The notes beneath the pieces are model-generated. The model had not been told where the DNA came from, made no database searches, and saw only the letters and a list, made by a program, of their open reading frames with translations. This document shows positions 10,655-22,635 of a stretch of DNA of 64,000 nt, one piece after another; position 1 is the first letter of the stretch, and each line of letters begins with the position of its first letter. Location of the stretch: positions 396,720,249 through 396,784,248 of the forward strand of contig NC_061510.1 of the NCBI RefSeq assembly GCF_022539505.1, read 5' to 3'. The DNA comes from Lolium rigidum (lineage: Eukaryota > Streptophyta > Magnoliopsida > Poales > Poaceae). The position numbers and the translations under genes were made by a program.

Positions 10655-10810
10655 TTAATAAGGAGGACCTAGTGAGTAGGGTCTCTGCGGGTGGGGTTGG
10701 AACGCAGTTGGGTCCCACCTGTCGGTTAAGTTCGTTGTTTCACCCGTTCGGCGGTTGGGGCGCACGTCGGGCGCACAGCTGGTGTGTTCGCGGAAATGAT
10801 GCAGCGCTGC
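10655..10810 (-). promoter_or_regulatory. Promoter of DUF569 copy 1
   Basis: A TATA-like TTATTAA (10655-10661, minus strand) lies 131 bp before the start codon. Upstream, the segment with GTCCCACCTGTCGG, CACGTCGG and GTGTTCGCGGAAATGATGC (about 10710-10804) is also present upstream of copy 2 (about 20122-20195), although the leader sequences between differ. Such shared blocks within diverged flanks are likely control elements, kept since the gene duplication. Confidence 0.6.
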
Positions 10811-10839
10811 GGGATACCGATTCCTGCAAACGACCAAGA

Positions 10840-11844
10840 GATACTCCCTCTAAGTTTGATCAAGTCAAGCGGCACAAACACTTCAAAAAAAAAGTCAAGC
10901 CTCACAAAGTTTAACTTGTTTTTAAAATAGAGATTGTACTTGGCAAAGACAGACCGACTAAATTATAAATTAGACTATTGATTATAGTGCAAGTGGAAGA
11001 CTGAATGAAATATGTCCTAGAAACAATAATAAAATTGTATAATTTATATTTCATGTTTCATAATTAATTTCACAGTTTTATGCTAAGCAAGCACAATATA
11101 TATTATGATATTGGAGGAAAAACCTAATTCATGTGTGGAATTATAAACACTGAATAAGATATCCCTGGTCACATCTTCATGACTAGTTCACACGTTATTG
11201 ATAGTCTTGTTTTCCTGACTATAGGGCAATAGTACAACAAAAAAAAAAAGTTGCTAGTGACAAATGAGAACAATATTGTTAGTGGAATAATGATGTTAGA
11301 TAGACCAAATGATATACCGTAAAACACATCGCCAATATAGTTATCGATAGTTACTCAATAAGAGAATTATTATTGTTAATTAGATCATTACAAAACTTAT
11401 GTGAGCTAGGATATGATATGCATGTTACGAGATCATCTTACTTACCTCATAACCGAGTGGCAATAAAGATAGTCTTCATGCATACCAGATAGTATGGCGT
11501 GGTGTCACATTATGTGTTAATGGGGATTCCTACTCCGACGATGGAGATATGCACTCTATGACGCTGATGGCTAGGTTTCTTCAATCAGGGTTATTGCAGT
11601 ATTTGTAGCATCAAATATTATTTAGAAAATCCGTCTCATAGAAGCTTTGCAAATGAAAACTACGCAAGCCCGCGATTACGTTGTCAGTGCAACCACGTAC
11701 ACACCCAAACCGTGGTTCAAAAATAGCCTATTCTATTAAAAAACTAAAATAAAAATAAATAAGAGAGGTTTAAAGTACCTACTTATAAAGAGCTAAGTAA
11801 GAACAACGTAAACTAATAGTGGAAGTAAACTAAATGGATGTAGT
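10840..11844. other. Decayed transposon DNA between the DUF569 genes, part 1
   Basis: At about 10846 a Stowaway-like start (CTCCCTCTAAGTTTGATCAAGTCAAG) is seen without a clear second end. From about 11005 to 11400 phrases such as AATATGTCCTAGAAACAATAATAAA and GTTTTCCTGACTATAGGGCAAT resemble the first part of Copia (Angela/BARE-type) LTRs, but with heavy decay. No coding region is visible. Confidence 0.4.
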
Positions 11845-13565
11845 TGTTGCTGGAGATAGTACCCTAGAGGCAAATAATAAAGAGTATTTGTTATTATATC
11901 AAAATAGTTCATAATAAATTTTATGTGATGCTATAACTGTATTAGTCGAAAACATTTATACCAGAGTCCCTAGTGAGCATGTATGTAAACTAGCTCATTG
12001 GTCATCTGATGATCGTGGTTTCCCGAACATGGACATTTATGACAATTGACAGTGGGATCATATCATTGGGTTAATAATATGATGAACATGCCCAATATAA
12101 GTTTTGTAACACGATCAAGTCACAAAGTTCATCGTTGCGATATTTATGAAAGCGTCATAACCTAATCTTTAGACCGTTAGATCAAATCTAATCGTTATCA
12201 CCGGAGGATGCCTTGACTGCATTAACCGTCACATCGTAACAGGGTGATCATAAAGGTATTCTCAGGTATTACAAATGATAGGAGGGGGCGTATGTATCAA
12301 GATTGAGATTTTTTCATCCACATGACGGAAAGATACTCTATACCCACTCGGTTAGATTACATCCATGAAACTACACATCGTATGACTAGGTCATGAGTAT
12401 GGAATATCACGAGAACGAGTTGAATGGCCTTGTCGGTAACGAGATTGAACTAGGTATAATGATAACGATGATTAGATCTCAGGCAAGAGTCGGTATAGAA
12501 GTAACAAAGGGAATACGACTCAACGTTATGGTTCAACGACACATATTCGTGGAATACACAAGGGTCATTATGGGCATCCAGGTCCCGTTGTTGATCATTG
12601 ATCGAAGATGTGTCTCCATCATGTCTGTAGTGCTCCCGAACCGTAGGTTAACACACTTAAGGGTTCGGTGATGCTTAGAAATATTTTTGGAATCATTCGA
12701 AACATCGGATAATAGAGAAGAAAGAACCGAAAGGGTCCTGAGAGAATTTGAAGGAAGTTCGGAGTGGTCCGAAAGGTGTTCCGAATCAATGGGAAGTAAA
12801 TAATATATATTGTATATTAATTAAATGAATTAATATTAATTTATATATAATTTAAAAGTTGTAGCCCACCTTAATGGGCCCCTCCTGGAGGGGAGCCCAT
12901 TAAGGGGTCGACCACCTCCCATGGGCCAAGGGGTGGGGATGCTAGGGTTAGGGTTGGGGTGCACAGAGCCCACCCTGGCCGCTGCCTCCCACCTCCCCCC
13001 CCCCCGGTAAAATAAGTGCCACTGGGGAAGCCCCCGGAGGGAGGTTATTATCCCATCTCTAAAGGTCGGCCGCACCACTTCCCACCTATATATATATAGT
13101 GGGGGCATGTGGGAGGAGGAGAGCACACAATTCGAGGAGAATTCTCTCATCCGCCCCTCTAGTTTTCTCTACCGCGTGCGGTTCCTCGAAGATATGTGCA
13201 TGTGGGGGTTTGAATCCATCCCAGTACGTACACCGGCGTGCTGCTGATGCTCCGTTCCAAAAGATTTACTTCCACACTCTTTACTAGATCGGAAAACTAG
13301 GAGTCATCGTCAAGTACAGTACGTGTGCAAAACCACGGAGGTGCTGCCATTTGTGGCGCCTACCGTTGTACGACGACCATCACGACCCTAAGGTCGGCGA
13401 TGAAGTACGACTACAGCATCCATGTTTTAGCGAAATGTTAACCGCTTTTGGTCTACGAAGCTACATCAGCAAAATCTTCTCGTTACACCATTACTCCTAG
13501 ATAGATGTAGGGAATCGAAATATGCTAGTTAGAAAAATCATTGTTTTCTGCAGTGAATCCCAACA
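11845..13565 (+). repeat. Degenerate Copia-type (Angela/BARE-like) solo LTR relic
   Basis: The 1721-bp segment starts TGTTG and ends CAACA, as LTRs of this group do. Inside it follows the expected order of Angela/BARE LTR phrases: ACCCTAGAGGCAAATAATAA, CCTAGTGAGC, GTGGTTTCCCGAACATGGAC, GGTAACGAGATTGAAC, TGGGCATCCAGGTCCCG and ACACTTAAGGGTTCGGTGA. A late TATATATATAG (13087-13097) fits the LTR TATA box. No primer site or gag-pol follows, so this is a solo LTR or relic. The flanks give no clean 5-bp duplication. Confidence 0.7.
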
Positions 13566-16500
13566 CGTGTAGGATTGAATGGAACGAGAGGTGGTTTCTA
13601 GGTTTCGGTCTCACTAGTACTAGAGGGCGAATGGATGTGATCTATTATATACACGATCTTACTTAGACAAATAAATGTTCCCCTTAATGGCTACTTGGCT
13701 GTCACACTACGTGCACTATGCATGATTCTCGCGTGTGACACACGCGAGGCAAATGTACACTTCCGTACCAAGGGATCATGTGAACTTATCTTCGTCAACT
13801 CATGTATTTCAATATTTAGATCACAACACATTCTAACTTAGCGCACTAGAACATACCTCAACCTAGAACCGAATCACTCACTCACACATGGATGAATAAT
13901 ATTACATATATGAACATATCACTAACATCACAACCATGTTCAACCTTACAAATACAAAAGATATGGAGAGAGATGGGGTCGATGGAGATCATGGTGGGAG
14001 CACCCCCCCCCCCCCAGTGTCTTGATGGTGGTGATGTTCATGGAGATCTTCGTGGACGCAGCAATGGAGGCGGTGGAGCGGTAGGGTTCCACCCCTAAGG
14101 TGTGTATGTGGATGTTGGCCTCTCCCTTGGCTCCTCCGTCTATATAATCCTAGGAGGTCCCCAATAGCCATCTATACCGCCCCAGTGACCTAGGGAAGGT
14201 CAAGGCACAATCAAGGGCGGGTTCTGTGAAGAAACACGGAAGTTCGTGAGGTTTCCGTCACCTGGAACCCGCGGTATGGCCGCCAAACTCTCTGATTACT
14301 TCGATATTTTGGCCGCATTTTCCTCATAGAACTCCGATTGAGGTGTTTTCTACGACTCGTTGGAGTCGTATGGACGAGGGTTACAACACCATGGTCATGC
14401 ATGTTCATTTTGAGATGATAGAAAAGTTCACCTTTTCCACTCCTTAAATGGCTAAGTTTGGTGCCTCTAGCTCATGTCCTCTTTGCCCCTCTTGCCTTTG
14501 TTTATCCATAATCTTCCATAACACCTATACACATATCAAAGACAAGGAGAAGTGATAAATTCTACCTAAACTAATACTTGTGCAAAACTGATTATGAACA
14601 TGAATGTGAATTAGTAATCAAGCATAATAGGCATAGTTGTAGCTAGAATGAGCATAATATGAGTGGCAATATAAGTATTTTGTATGCTTAAATATGCGTC
14701 ACAATTGCACGCATTAGGCGCCACTCATGTATCATGTTGTTCTTCATCATCTCACCAGACACTTGATCAAGTTGTTATGTCACAGGAACATCGATGATGC
14801 AGAACGAGTAAAAGAGTACATGTTAGGTAACGAGGATAACCTATAGTTTCACCTCGGTATATGTAAGTATCTAGAAGCAATAAAATGTGTACTGGATAGT
14901 AATACCGAAGGTTCACACGGCTAAGAACTTCATGTTATGTGTGGGGATCGATGTGGTTATCAAGCGCTCGACATCAATCATTGTCGCAAAAAGGTGTTCC
15001 AGACATGTCCACTCATATCAAAACCCAGGGTCACACGTACTTAAGGTTAAACTAAAATTAGAATGTGAGTACGATATAATATAAGAGAGAAGTAGTTCCA
15101 AAAGTTTCTCGAAGAGTCTCAAAATATTTTGGAGCTGCCCGAAATATGACACAGAGTGTTTAAGATAGTTTTATGCATTTATGAAAGGTTCGAGAAGGAT
15201 CTAGGAACTTCCCAGGATGTTTTGGAAGGGTCCAAAAGGGATAAGCTCGGAATGGTACCATGTCCCATGGGCCATACATGCACTGCATGCCTGGTGCGAA
15301 AGGGAGAGGAGTCCATTTGGACTATGACTCCCCCCTTGGCGAAACCAGGAGGGAGGAGTCCGTGTGGACTCTATCACTTCTCCAAGTCGGTTTGGGAGGG
15401 AGAGTCCAGGCGGAGGACTCCTCTCTTGGCCAGTCGAACCCCTTACAAGGTGAGGGAAGGGGCAGGGCAAAGTCAAATCAGCTGATGTGCTGACATGGGA
15501 CACATGTTATTGGGAAAGATAATACATCTCCTCTCGTCTACATCAACCTCGTCATCAACAACTTTCCGCTAGCTCAATTTACGAGGGTTTGATCAGTTAC
15601 GTCTCCTCTTGCATATGATCTCAGTTTATGTGTGGTACGCCTTTTTTTCGTAGCGCGTTCCCTAACATGCGAAGAAACCACGCCGCTCCACCTCTGGATC
15701 CCTCCAGCTAACATGTGTTTCAAAACGTTGCACTATGGGGAGAATGTCATCGGAAGTGTCGCCATTGTCCGATCCGGGAGACCTAGATGTACGGTTTCCT
15801 CCGGAACATCTGGGCGCGAGGCACATCGATGACACCTTCAGGAAGATAACGACTCTTGTGGGGCTGATGATTATCATCAACACCTCCAGATCCTTTGCGA
15901 GCAATATCAGAACGCCAGGTAAGGCACGCCACACGCCGCCTTTCCTCGCTGGGATCCATCAAACGCATCATAGCTCCAATGGACCGAGCCATAGGAGCCG
16001 TCGTTTTTCCTAGGGAGGGGACCCCACATGAGATCGAGTCTCGCCGCAGCCGTCCGCCACACAAACATAACATGGGGGCTTCATCCGGTAGGGGGAGAGG
16101 GGTCGGGTGGGGGAGGAAGAAGGGGGCAGCGGCGCTCAGCACTTGGGGGAGAGCACGTATGCCGTCAATGAGCATATATCCCTAGCTTCAAGAATTTTGG
16201 GGGCAACAAGAACTCCAAGCCACATCACTGAAGGAACAATAAGCCAAAGAGTTCATGAGTGAGAACATGCTAAAATTACGGCAACGTTAACCACCTTATC
16301 ACGTGTCCTTAATTCCTTATGAAAAGATTGAAGATAATGGTGGCAAGGCTATTCGGAAGGATAAGCTCAAGTTCTCCCCAAAAAAGAAATACTCCTACGA
16401 GAAGAGCAAGCCTCCTCAAAAGGTATTCTTTCTCCAAAACGAGTACATGCACGAAGATGAGGCAAGGTAGTGGGAGCAGCCGCCACAACAAACACTTCCA

Positions 16501-16640
16501 CTCCCTCAACTCGGTCATGGCAAAGGCTAGCAAGATAACTTCTTCTATCAAATCGGTCATACCAACTAACTTATATTTGATGGATTATGTGAAGAATGTT
16601 GAGTTGAATGTGTAGGACAAATTCTTGGCCAACATGGAAT
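13566..16640. other. Decayed repeats between the DUF569 genes, part 2
   Basis: No gene is supported. About 13590-14720 reads like a decayed LTR in reverse (short mono-C tract at 14006-14019, then AT-rich DNA). About 14870-15470 looks like another LTR relic, with the repeated phrases CCCATGGGCC and AGGAGTCC..TGGACT typical of grass LTR U3 regions. About 15500-16200 is GC-richer, with a direct ATGATTATCATCAACACCTCC run, and gives only overlapping shadow ORFs. Homology to the 3' flank of DUF569 copy 1 begins at about 16650. Confidence 0.4.
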
Positions 16641-16925
16641 CAAGAGAATATAAAACTTCAAGTATCAATCCCCAACTAGTCTATAAACTACTATGAACAC
16701 CTCTCCAGATTTTCGCACAGTCAATATATCTCTGCCGGTTTAAATTTCATCTAACATTTTATAGACACAAAAAAAGCGATCCTGGCTGGAAGCACTACTC
16801 TAGTTGCATTCTGATACCCAAAGATACCCAGAATAACCGGTATAGTTCCAAAAGAACAGTCTTGACCAGATGTACAATCCACCACTCCATTGCACGACTA
16901 TAAGTCACCGCCTTGCCTCCACAGA

Positions 16926-19888
16926 TTATGAACCGTATGGGAACGGAAATGTTTCTGCCACTGAAATTCAGAATGGAAAAGATCATTAGAGAAGCTGAAA
17001 AGGATCCAGATCACAATGTGCTTTGAGAACCCCAAACGAACAATTGTACAATGTTAAGAGAACGGCTAAGTCAGGATATAAAAAGGATAGAACACACTAT
17101 AGCAGATATCCCTATATTTCTTGTATTTATGAATTGTTTGATTAAAACGGAAAGACTCGGTAAATACAACATGCCAGGTACAAAAAGGTTATCATTAGCT
17201 GCTCATGGTTCATGACAAACTCATGACTTGACGAACATAATTGATCGGCAGTCAGTAAATTGTGTTCAAAAGCTCTAATATGTCCATTGCTAACAGATCG
17301 GTAGGAGGAAGAACTTCACTAAGGGTTAGCACTGGTCTTTTACAGTAAACTGAATCTAATCACAAACTGCTAGGCTGAGCTGTTATAGATGTGTGGTGGA
17401 ACTACATGAAAAACGGTGCTTTGGCTTCCTATTTGGTTTTGTATTTATATTACCAACTGGAACTACAGTAAATTTATATTACCTAAATTTGATACACCTT
17501 CGTATCATGAATATATAATATGCCAAGAAACCTTCTCACTATCAAGGTATCATATGTCACAAGAAAAAGGTGCTTTGGCTTCCTATTTGGTTTTGTTGGA
17601 TATCGACTATTTGGTGCCTAGCTGGTTACAAGCATAAACCAGTGGCTGTGACAATGTGGCCATGTTTCAGATACAAAAGGACTAGAATAAGACTATGTAT
17701 AGTAGTACAAATATCATTACTGTCAACACTGATTGTTGAAATGAGAAGTCCCGATTCAAAACGGTGAAGTAGCCTAGAGGACAAGAGTCATTGGCTCTGA
17801 ATTATATCTAAACCAGCAAAACATGCTATAGCGCTTCAACTAACACTCAAGTGAGGCTCTGCAAGACCTAAATCATAACAATCACCCAAAATTCAAAATG
17901 GCAAAGATGGAGCACATGTGACTAAGTTCAGGGCATAGCAATAGTCAAGTAAAATTTGCGTAATCGCGGAATAGAAATGGTGCAAATGGTAAGGACTGAA
18001 AACACACCTTTTGAAGACTCGCGGACGAGCACAATATGCATTGCTGCATTGTTTGGTGGCAGACGCAGAAGGAGAGGAGTGAGCTTCCCATTGATAGGGC
18101 TGCGAGTGCAAACGATAAGATCATCGATGCCTGTCTCCTCTTGCAACTTGTCGGTAAGCTCCTCCAAGCTGGAGCCATTAAATGTGAATGCCTGACTCTC
18201 GATATCATCTTCTACATCGCCGTTATCATCTGCAATGAGGTAATGAATTGCGCGGCCCTCCACCTTGTGCAACGCGGCGGAGAAAGTGTAGGAAGACTGA
18301 AAATACAAGAATGTTCAATGTTAAAAAAAATCTGACATGGCGTAAAAGTTAAGAGTAATGTCAAAATACTAAAGATGAGAGTAGATACTATGTTTAGGTT
18401 CTTAAAGATAAAACCTAGAACCCTGAAAAATTCATACCATATAATTTCGACCAACTATACAGACTGAAAAAGGAGAGTTCTCAGGGTGACACAGAGCAAC
18501 GGCAAAAGATTTGATGACGAAGGTTGATACTACTAGAAAATTTGCAACCGTACTAGTATCAAAAACAGTTTGGATGAATGTGTCAACAAGCGTCACCATG
18601 AAGATTGCTTGCAATAGCAGCAACAGTTTGGAAGAATTCAAGAACGTCACACACGAAACAAACCGAATTGCGTACACCCAACTAAGGCAAAGGTTCCCTC
18701 AAAAAAAAAAAAACTAAGGCAAAGGCCAGTACCAACCTATCACAAACAAATGCAGAGAACCCATCCACTACTTTATCGAAATATCCAAGAGAAAGCAACA
18801 CTTGTGCTTCCCTGAATCATGTGACAAAACCGATGCCAGCATTGTGAAGCCACATGGGAAGCAGTTGCTACGCATTTAGAGGAAAAAATATCTTGAAGCA
18901 CGACTAGCATTTCGAAACGGTTAAACTAAGCACGAAAGGGTTCCTAGATGCATTTCAGATTCGCCTGTTCTGAGAACTACTAGTCTACGCAGTTGGACGA
19001 GCGCAGAACGAGCAATTCTGCAAAGTCAATACCGTAGCCTAGGACGAAATGGGGACCAGTCCTAGAAACGCGGTGAATTATTCAGACTCGGACGGGTCAA
19101 TTATTCAGAATCAGACGTGCAGGAGAAGGAGGTGTAGGGATTGGGCGACGAACCTCGAGCTTGGAGAGCTTTGGCTCCGGCTTGGCCGTGGGCGGCGGCG
19201 GAGGAGGCGCGTACTCCGGATGCGGCGGCGAAGGCGGCTTGTACTCGGGATGCGGCGGCGGCGTCGGGTGGGACTTGGTGGGGCGGTGGTGCGCCTCGTG
19301 CGGCGTGGGCGCGGGCCTGAGCTTGGGCGGGGACGGGGACTCGGGCGCCTGGAGAGCGGACGCGGCGTGGTCGAGGCCGGCGCCAGGCGTGGCGGCGGGG
19401 GTGAGCACCTGGACGATCTCGACGTCCCAGAGCACCCAGTCCTGCGTGGCGGAGCGGTGCGGCACGTCGTGCGTGACCGAGTTCCGCCACGGCGGCACGC
19501 CCCCGTTCGCCCTCAGATACTTGACGTTACCCCCGCCGCCACGGCCGGCGCCGACGCGGGACTTGAAGCGGGCCTGGAAGCCGTCCTTGACGGGCTCCCA
19601 CTCGACGGAGGGGTCGGGGCGCCCGCCCGGGGCGGGGGCCACCTGCAGCACCTTGCGGCCGGTCATGCCGAGCAGGAAGGCCTCGGCGGAGGCGGCGAGG
19701 TAGCGGCCGTAGCGGCTGCGGAGGCGGATGGCGCCGGGCGCGTGCGGGACGGGCTCGACCGCCCAGCGCGCGTTGGGGGAGGAGCCGTTGCGGTCCTGCG
19801 TGACGTGCAGCTCGTCCTCGTCCGCGTACAGGAACTTGTCGTGCCGGCTCTTGAGCCGCACCGCCTTGGCGTGCGTGAACAGCTCCAT
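16926..19888 (-). CDS. DUF569 domain protein, tandem copy 2 (three exons)
   Basis: Exons are 19888-19154, 18296-18008 and 16960-16926 (minus), giving 352 codons plus TAA. Exon 1 begins MELFTHAKAVRLKSRHDKFL; its beta-trefoil covers residues about 1-165 and its Pro-rich linker (PPHPEYKPPSPPHPEYAPP) reaches about 245. Exon 2 carries HYLIADDNGDVEDDI and EETGIDDLIVCTRSPINGKL. Exon 3 encodes the same VAETFPFPYGS end as copy 1. The donor and acceptor positions and phases (0 and 1) are identical to copy 1, so the duplication included the introns. The open frame extends far upstream of the Met at 19888, but that part lies across the promoter and has no counterpart in copy 1, so I start at MELF. Intron 2 is longer than in copy 1 because of a local tandem duplication (17415-17596). 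Confidence 0.9.
17415..17596. repeat. Direct repeat within intron 2 of DUF569 copy 2
   Basis: An exact 28-bp sequence starting GGTGCTTTGGCTTCCTATTT occurs at 17415-17442 and again at 17569-17596, 154 bp apart. Copy 1 lacks this segment in its intron 2, which explains part of the length difference between the two introns. Confidence 0.7.
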
Positions 19889-20070
19889 GTGCGGTCTCCT
19901 GCTCCGTCCGGCGAGGCGGCGGCGGTGGTGATTATCCGGGGTGGGGGAAGGGAATTCTGTCGGCGAGGTTTTAATGACGCGCGCGGCTGGCTGGCAGGCG
20001 GAGTCGGCGAGGTAGACGACGAGCGAGGCGAAGCGAAGAAGGTTTGGTTGATCTGGTTTTCGGCTGTGGG

Positions 20071-20196
20071 TTAATAAGAGGGGACCGTAGTGCCGCTGTG
20101 AGTGGGGCCGGAACGCGCTTGGGCCCACCTGTCGGCTGGGTTTGACTCGTTCGGCTGCACGTCGGGTGAGCTGGCGTGTTCGCGGAAATGATGCGG
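20071..20196 (-). promoter_or_regulatory. Promoter of DUF569 copy 2
   Basis: A TTATTAA box (20071-20077, minus strand) lies 183 bp before the start codon. Upstream is the block shared with copy 1: GCCCACCTGTCGG, GTTCGGC, GCACGTCGGG and GTGTTCGCGGAAATGATGC. The order and spacing are nearly the same as at 10655-10810. Confidence 0.6.
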
Positions 20197-20510
20197 CCTG
20201 GACTGGACACCGTTTACCACGCTGTCCCGACTCAATTTGGATTTCTTTTCCCACGGCGGCGTCCCCGGTCTGCTGCCCGACTGCCCGTCGTCGACGTCGT
20301 GCCGCCAAAACTGAAAACTCGTCTCGGTTTCCGCTCAGTAACACCAAGCACACTGGTAATACGAGGTTTGGTAAACAAAGAAAAGAACAGTTGGCCCAAA
20401 TGTTTGGAAATTTTGCTGTGGTCTTTTCTTTGTGCAAGATATTCATTTGGTTACCTCTCCCTACACTGCCCATGTCGTCACGAATTGGGATTCCGATCTT
20501 AGGTACGACT

Positions 20511-20551
20511 ACTTGTCGTGTTTTTTTTTTTTTTGAGAAAAACTTGTCGTG
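20511..20551 (-). mobile_element. Very short LINE-tail-like insertion with target duplication
   Basis: A run of 14 T followed by GAGAAAA (20521-20541) is flanked on both sides by the same 10 bases, ACTTGTCGTG (20511-20520 and 20542-20551). Read on the minus strand this is a 21-nt insert ending in poly(A), flanked by a target site duplication, as made by severe 5' truncation during target-primed reverse transcription. Confidence 0.6.
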
Positions 20552-20559
20552 TTAGTATA

Positions 20560-22460
20560 GAATCGAGGGTAGGATACTAACGAGAAATGATTTCTCGAGA
20601 TCTGGGTAGGATACTAGGATCAAACCCTGGGAATGATTGATTTCTTGAGATCTTGACCGTAAATTCGTGGCGTAAAGGGGAAAGTCCAACAAAATTGTAA
20701 ATTGTACTCCCCGCTGAGTCATATTAATTATCATTGATATAGATGTATTTAAATATATTTTACTTGAGTCGCATGGGTCTCGACTGTTGTTTGTCAACGA
20801 TTACTACTTCGTTGTCGTTGGCCAGTGGATGGCAGCGTGGGGGTCTGCTCCTCTGCATCGAAGAATAAAGGTGGCAGTCCTAGGATCCCTCTTGTGCAAA
20901 GATGGAGACCTTCCTGATGACGTCCCTTCTTGATCTAGCTGGAGTGGTGAGTTCTGGAAGGCTCCGTCGGCGAATGTAACAATGCACCAGTATGCATGGA
21001 GGTTGCTGGACTAGGTGGTATTCGATCGTGTGCATCCATGCTTTTGTTCCAGCCGTATGGTTCTGGAGGGAGCGGCTCGAAACTCTGTTCTATCTTGCCA
21101 TATGGAGACATTTTACTCCATGGCAAAGTTAGAGCCGTAGAATACCTTGAGTGCCCGATTCGAGTACTAGCAATGGGTGTTTAAGTCTCTGCCCGCTGTT
21201 GAGGGACTTGCTTGGTGTTCTAGGTTTCGCAGTAGGAGTATGTAAGTGGGGGTGACAACACATCTGAAGTTCAGAGTCTTACATTTTAAGGTGAAAATCC
21301 AAGGTCTGGCCTTAATTGGTTGAGCCTAGCAATGGCCTTGTTGGCGGCATTGTTTTTAGAGCGGTGACTATCTTCAAGGTGAAAACGTAAGATCTTTGAT
21401 CGGGCAACAACGGCGCTTGTGCGTTGTTCCCTTCCTGGAGACGTCGCTTTTGGAGAACCTGGATTTCATGTGTTGCCTTGGTGGTGGATGTATTGTTGCT
21501 GCTAGGGCTGAAATACCGTAGGAATTTTGTTTTCTTAGTTTCCTTTTACTTTTTTTTATGTGTACATCTGTACTGTTATTAAGGTATTGTGTTGTTGCAG
21601 AGGCTAGATGTAATTGGTATCTATTGATATTGATATATTTCCTTTACAAAAAAAGTTAGTCAGATCATATACCCTACAAATTCTTAAATCTCAAGGTCCA
21701 TCTAATATATGTACTTGGGTTGTAGTAGAAAAAGTTTGGTTCCACGTTGTTAGTAGGAGAGAGTTGCAGTAGCTTATAAGGACAAATGTTTCAGGTCCAC
21801 TAAACGAGTGTGAAGAGAAGGAGTTTAGAGGCATCCCATCGCAACACATCGCACGCATGTGCATCGTGTTTCGTGAATTAAGTTCAAGTTAGTAAATGAT
21901 TTTGTGGAAACTACATTTTTTACTTGTGCACCGGGCCACCAACTAAGTTGTGAGCGTGCCGGCATGCGTGTCCTTATCTTCCAACATGTGGATGCTTTGG
22001 TCGTCAGATGCCCTCCCAGGCTTTACTAGTAGACGAGAGACAAAACAAATCTAGAGTTCTCCACTTCATTTTGCATCTCTCTAGCAACCAGTTCTTTTTT
22101 GATGAATGCATGCACGCACGTCTGGGAGAGCAGACCTCCAAAACCCGGCCGTTAAGATGATGTAGACAAGATTGGCGATAAGTTTCTTTGGGTAGCATCT
22201 CGCCGCGATTACTTACTTGAAGTTGGTGCGGTGGCTTTCCCGTTCGTACGTGGTGTACGTGTTCATCCTCTCTTATTGTGCACTAGCTAGGTAGTGTTCC
22301 ATGATATATGTACTTAGTGTTATGCATGGAGTTAAGATTGTCAGTGCTTGTGTGGCATTGTTTTCGTTAATTAAATTCACTCAAAAAATTCCTAATAACG
22401 TAATATCTTCAGAAGATGTGGACCTGAATAATAATTGTATGGTGCCCTCCATTTCATATA
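20560..22460 (+). other. Intergenic DNA with a possible LINE 3' end
   Basis: No gene is supported. About 20870-21655 has the feel of a non-LTR retrotransposon 3' end on the plus strand: GCAGAGGCTAGATGTAATTGG followed by TATTGATATTGATATATTTCC and a short A-run (CTTTACAAAAAAAG, about 21640-21655). No reverse transcriptase or target duplication could be seen. The rest (21660-22460) is unremarkable AT-rich DNA. Confidence 0.35.
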
Positions 22461-22633
22461 CTCTCTCCGTCCCAAAAGAAAAAGGTACTCAATTTTTTTT
22501 TAGATTCAGGTGTATCCATAACTAAAATGTACCTATATATATATATGTATATATATAGGTACATTTTATATATATGTATATATATGTTTATTCGTAGACA
22601 AAGTTAAGCATCTTCTTTAGAAAACAGGGAGAG
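22461..22633. mobile_element. Stowaway-type MITE
   Basis: The ends CTCTCTCCGTCCCAAAAG and the reverse complement of AAAACAGGGAGAG form imperfect terminal inverted repeats, and both sides have TA (22459-22460 and 22634-22635), the Mariner/Stowaway target duplication. The middle holds a long palindrome centred near 22542 with AAAATGTACC and GGTACATTTT as its arms around an AT repeat. Confidence 0.65.
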
Positions 22634-22635
22634 TA

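Noticed and set aside
11838..13573. TGTAG target duplication around the Copia-type LTR
   Set aside because: A TGTAG occurs on both sides but is offset from the TG/CA ends, so it cannot be the true duplication without extra assumptions.
19049..20074. 341-codon plus-strand ORF opposite DUF569 copy 2
   Set aside because: Arg/Gly/Val-rich shadow produced by the GC-rich exon on the minus strand.
19889..20473. N-terminal extension of DUF569 copy 2 (open frame to 458 codons)
   Set aside because: It crosses the TATA-like box and the conserved promoter block, and copy 1 has no matching extension; the MELF start is conserved in both.
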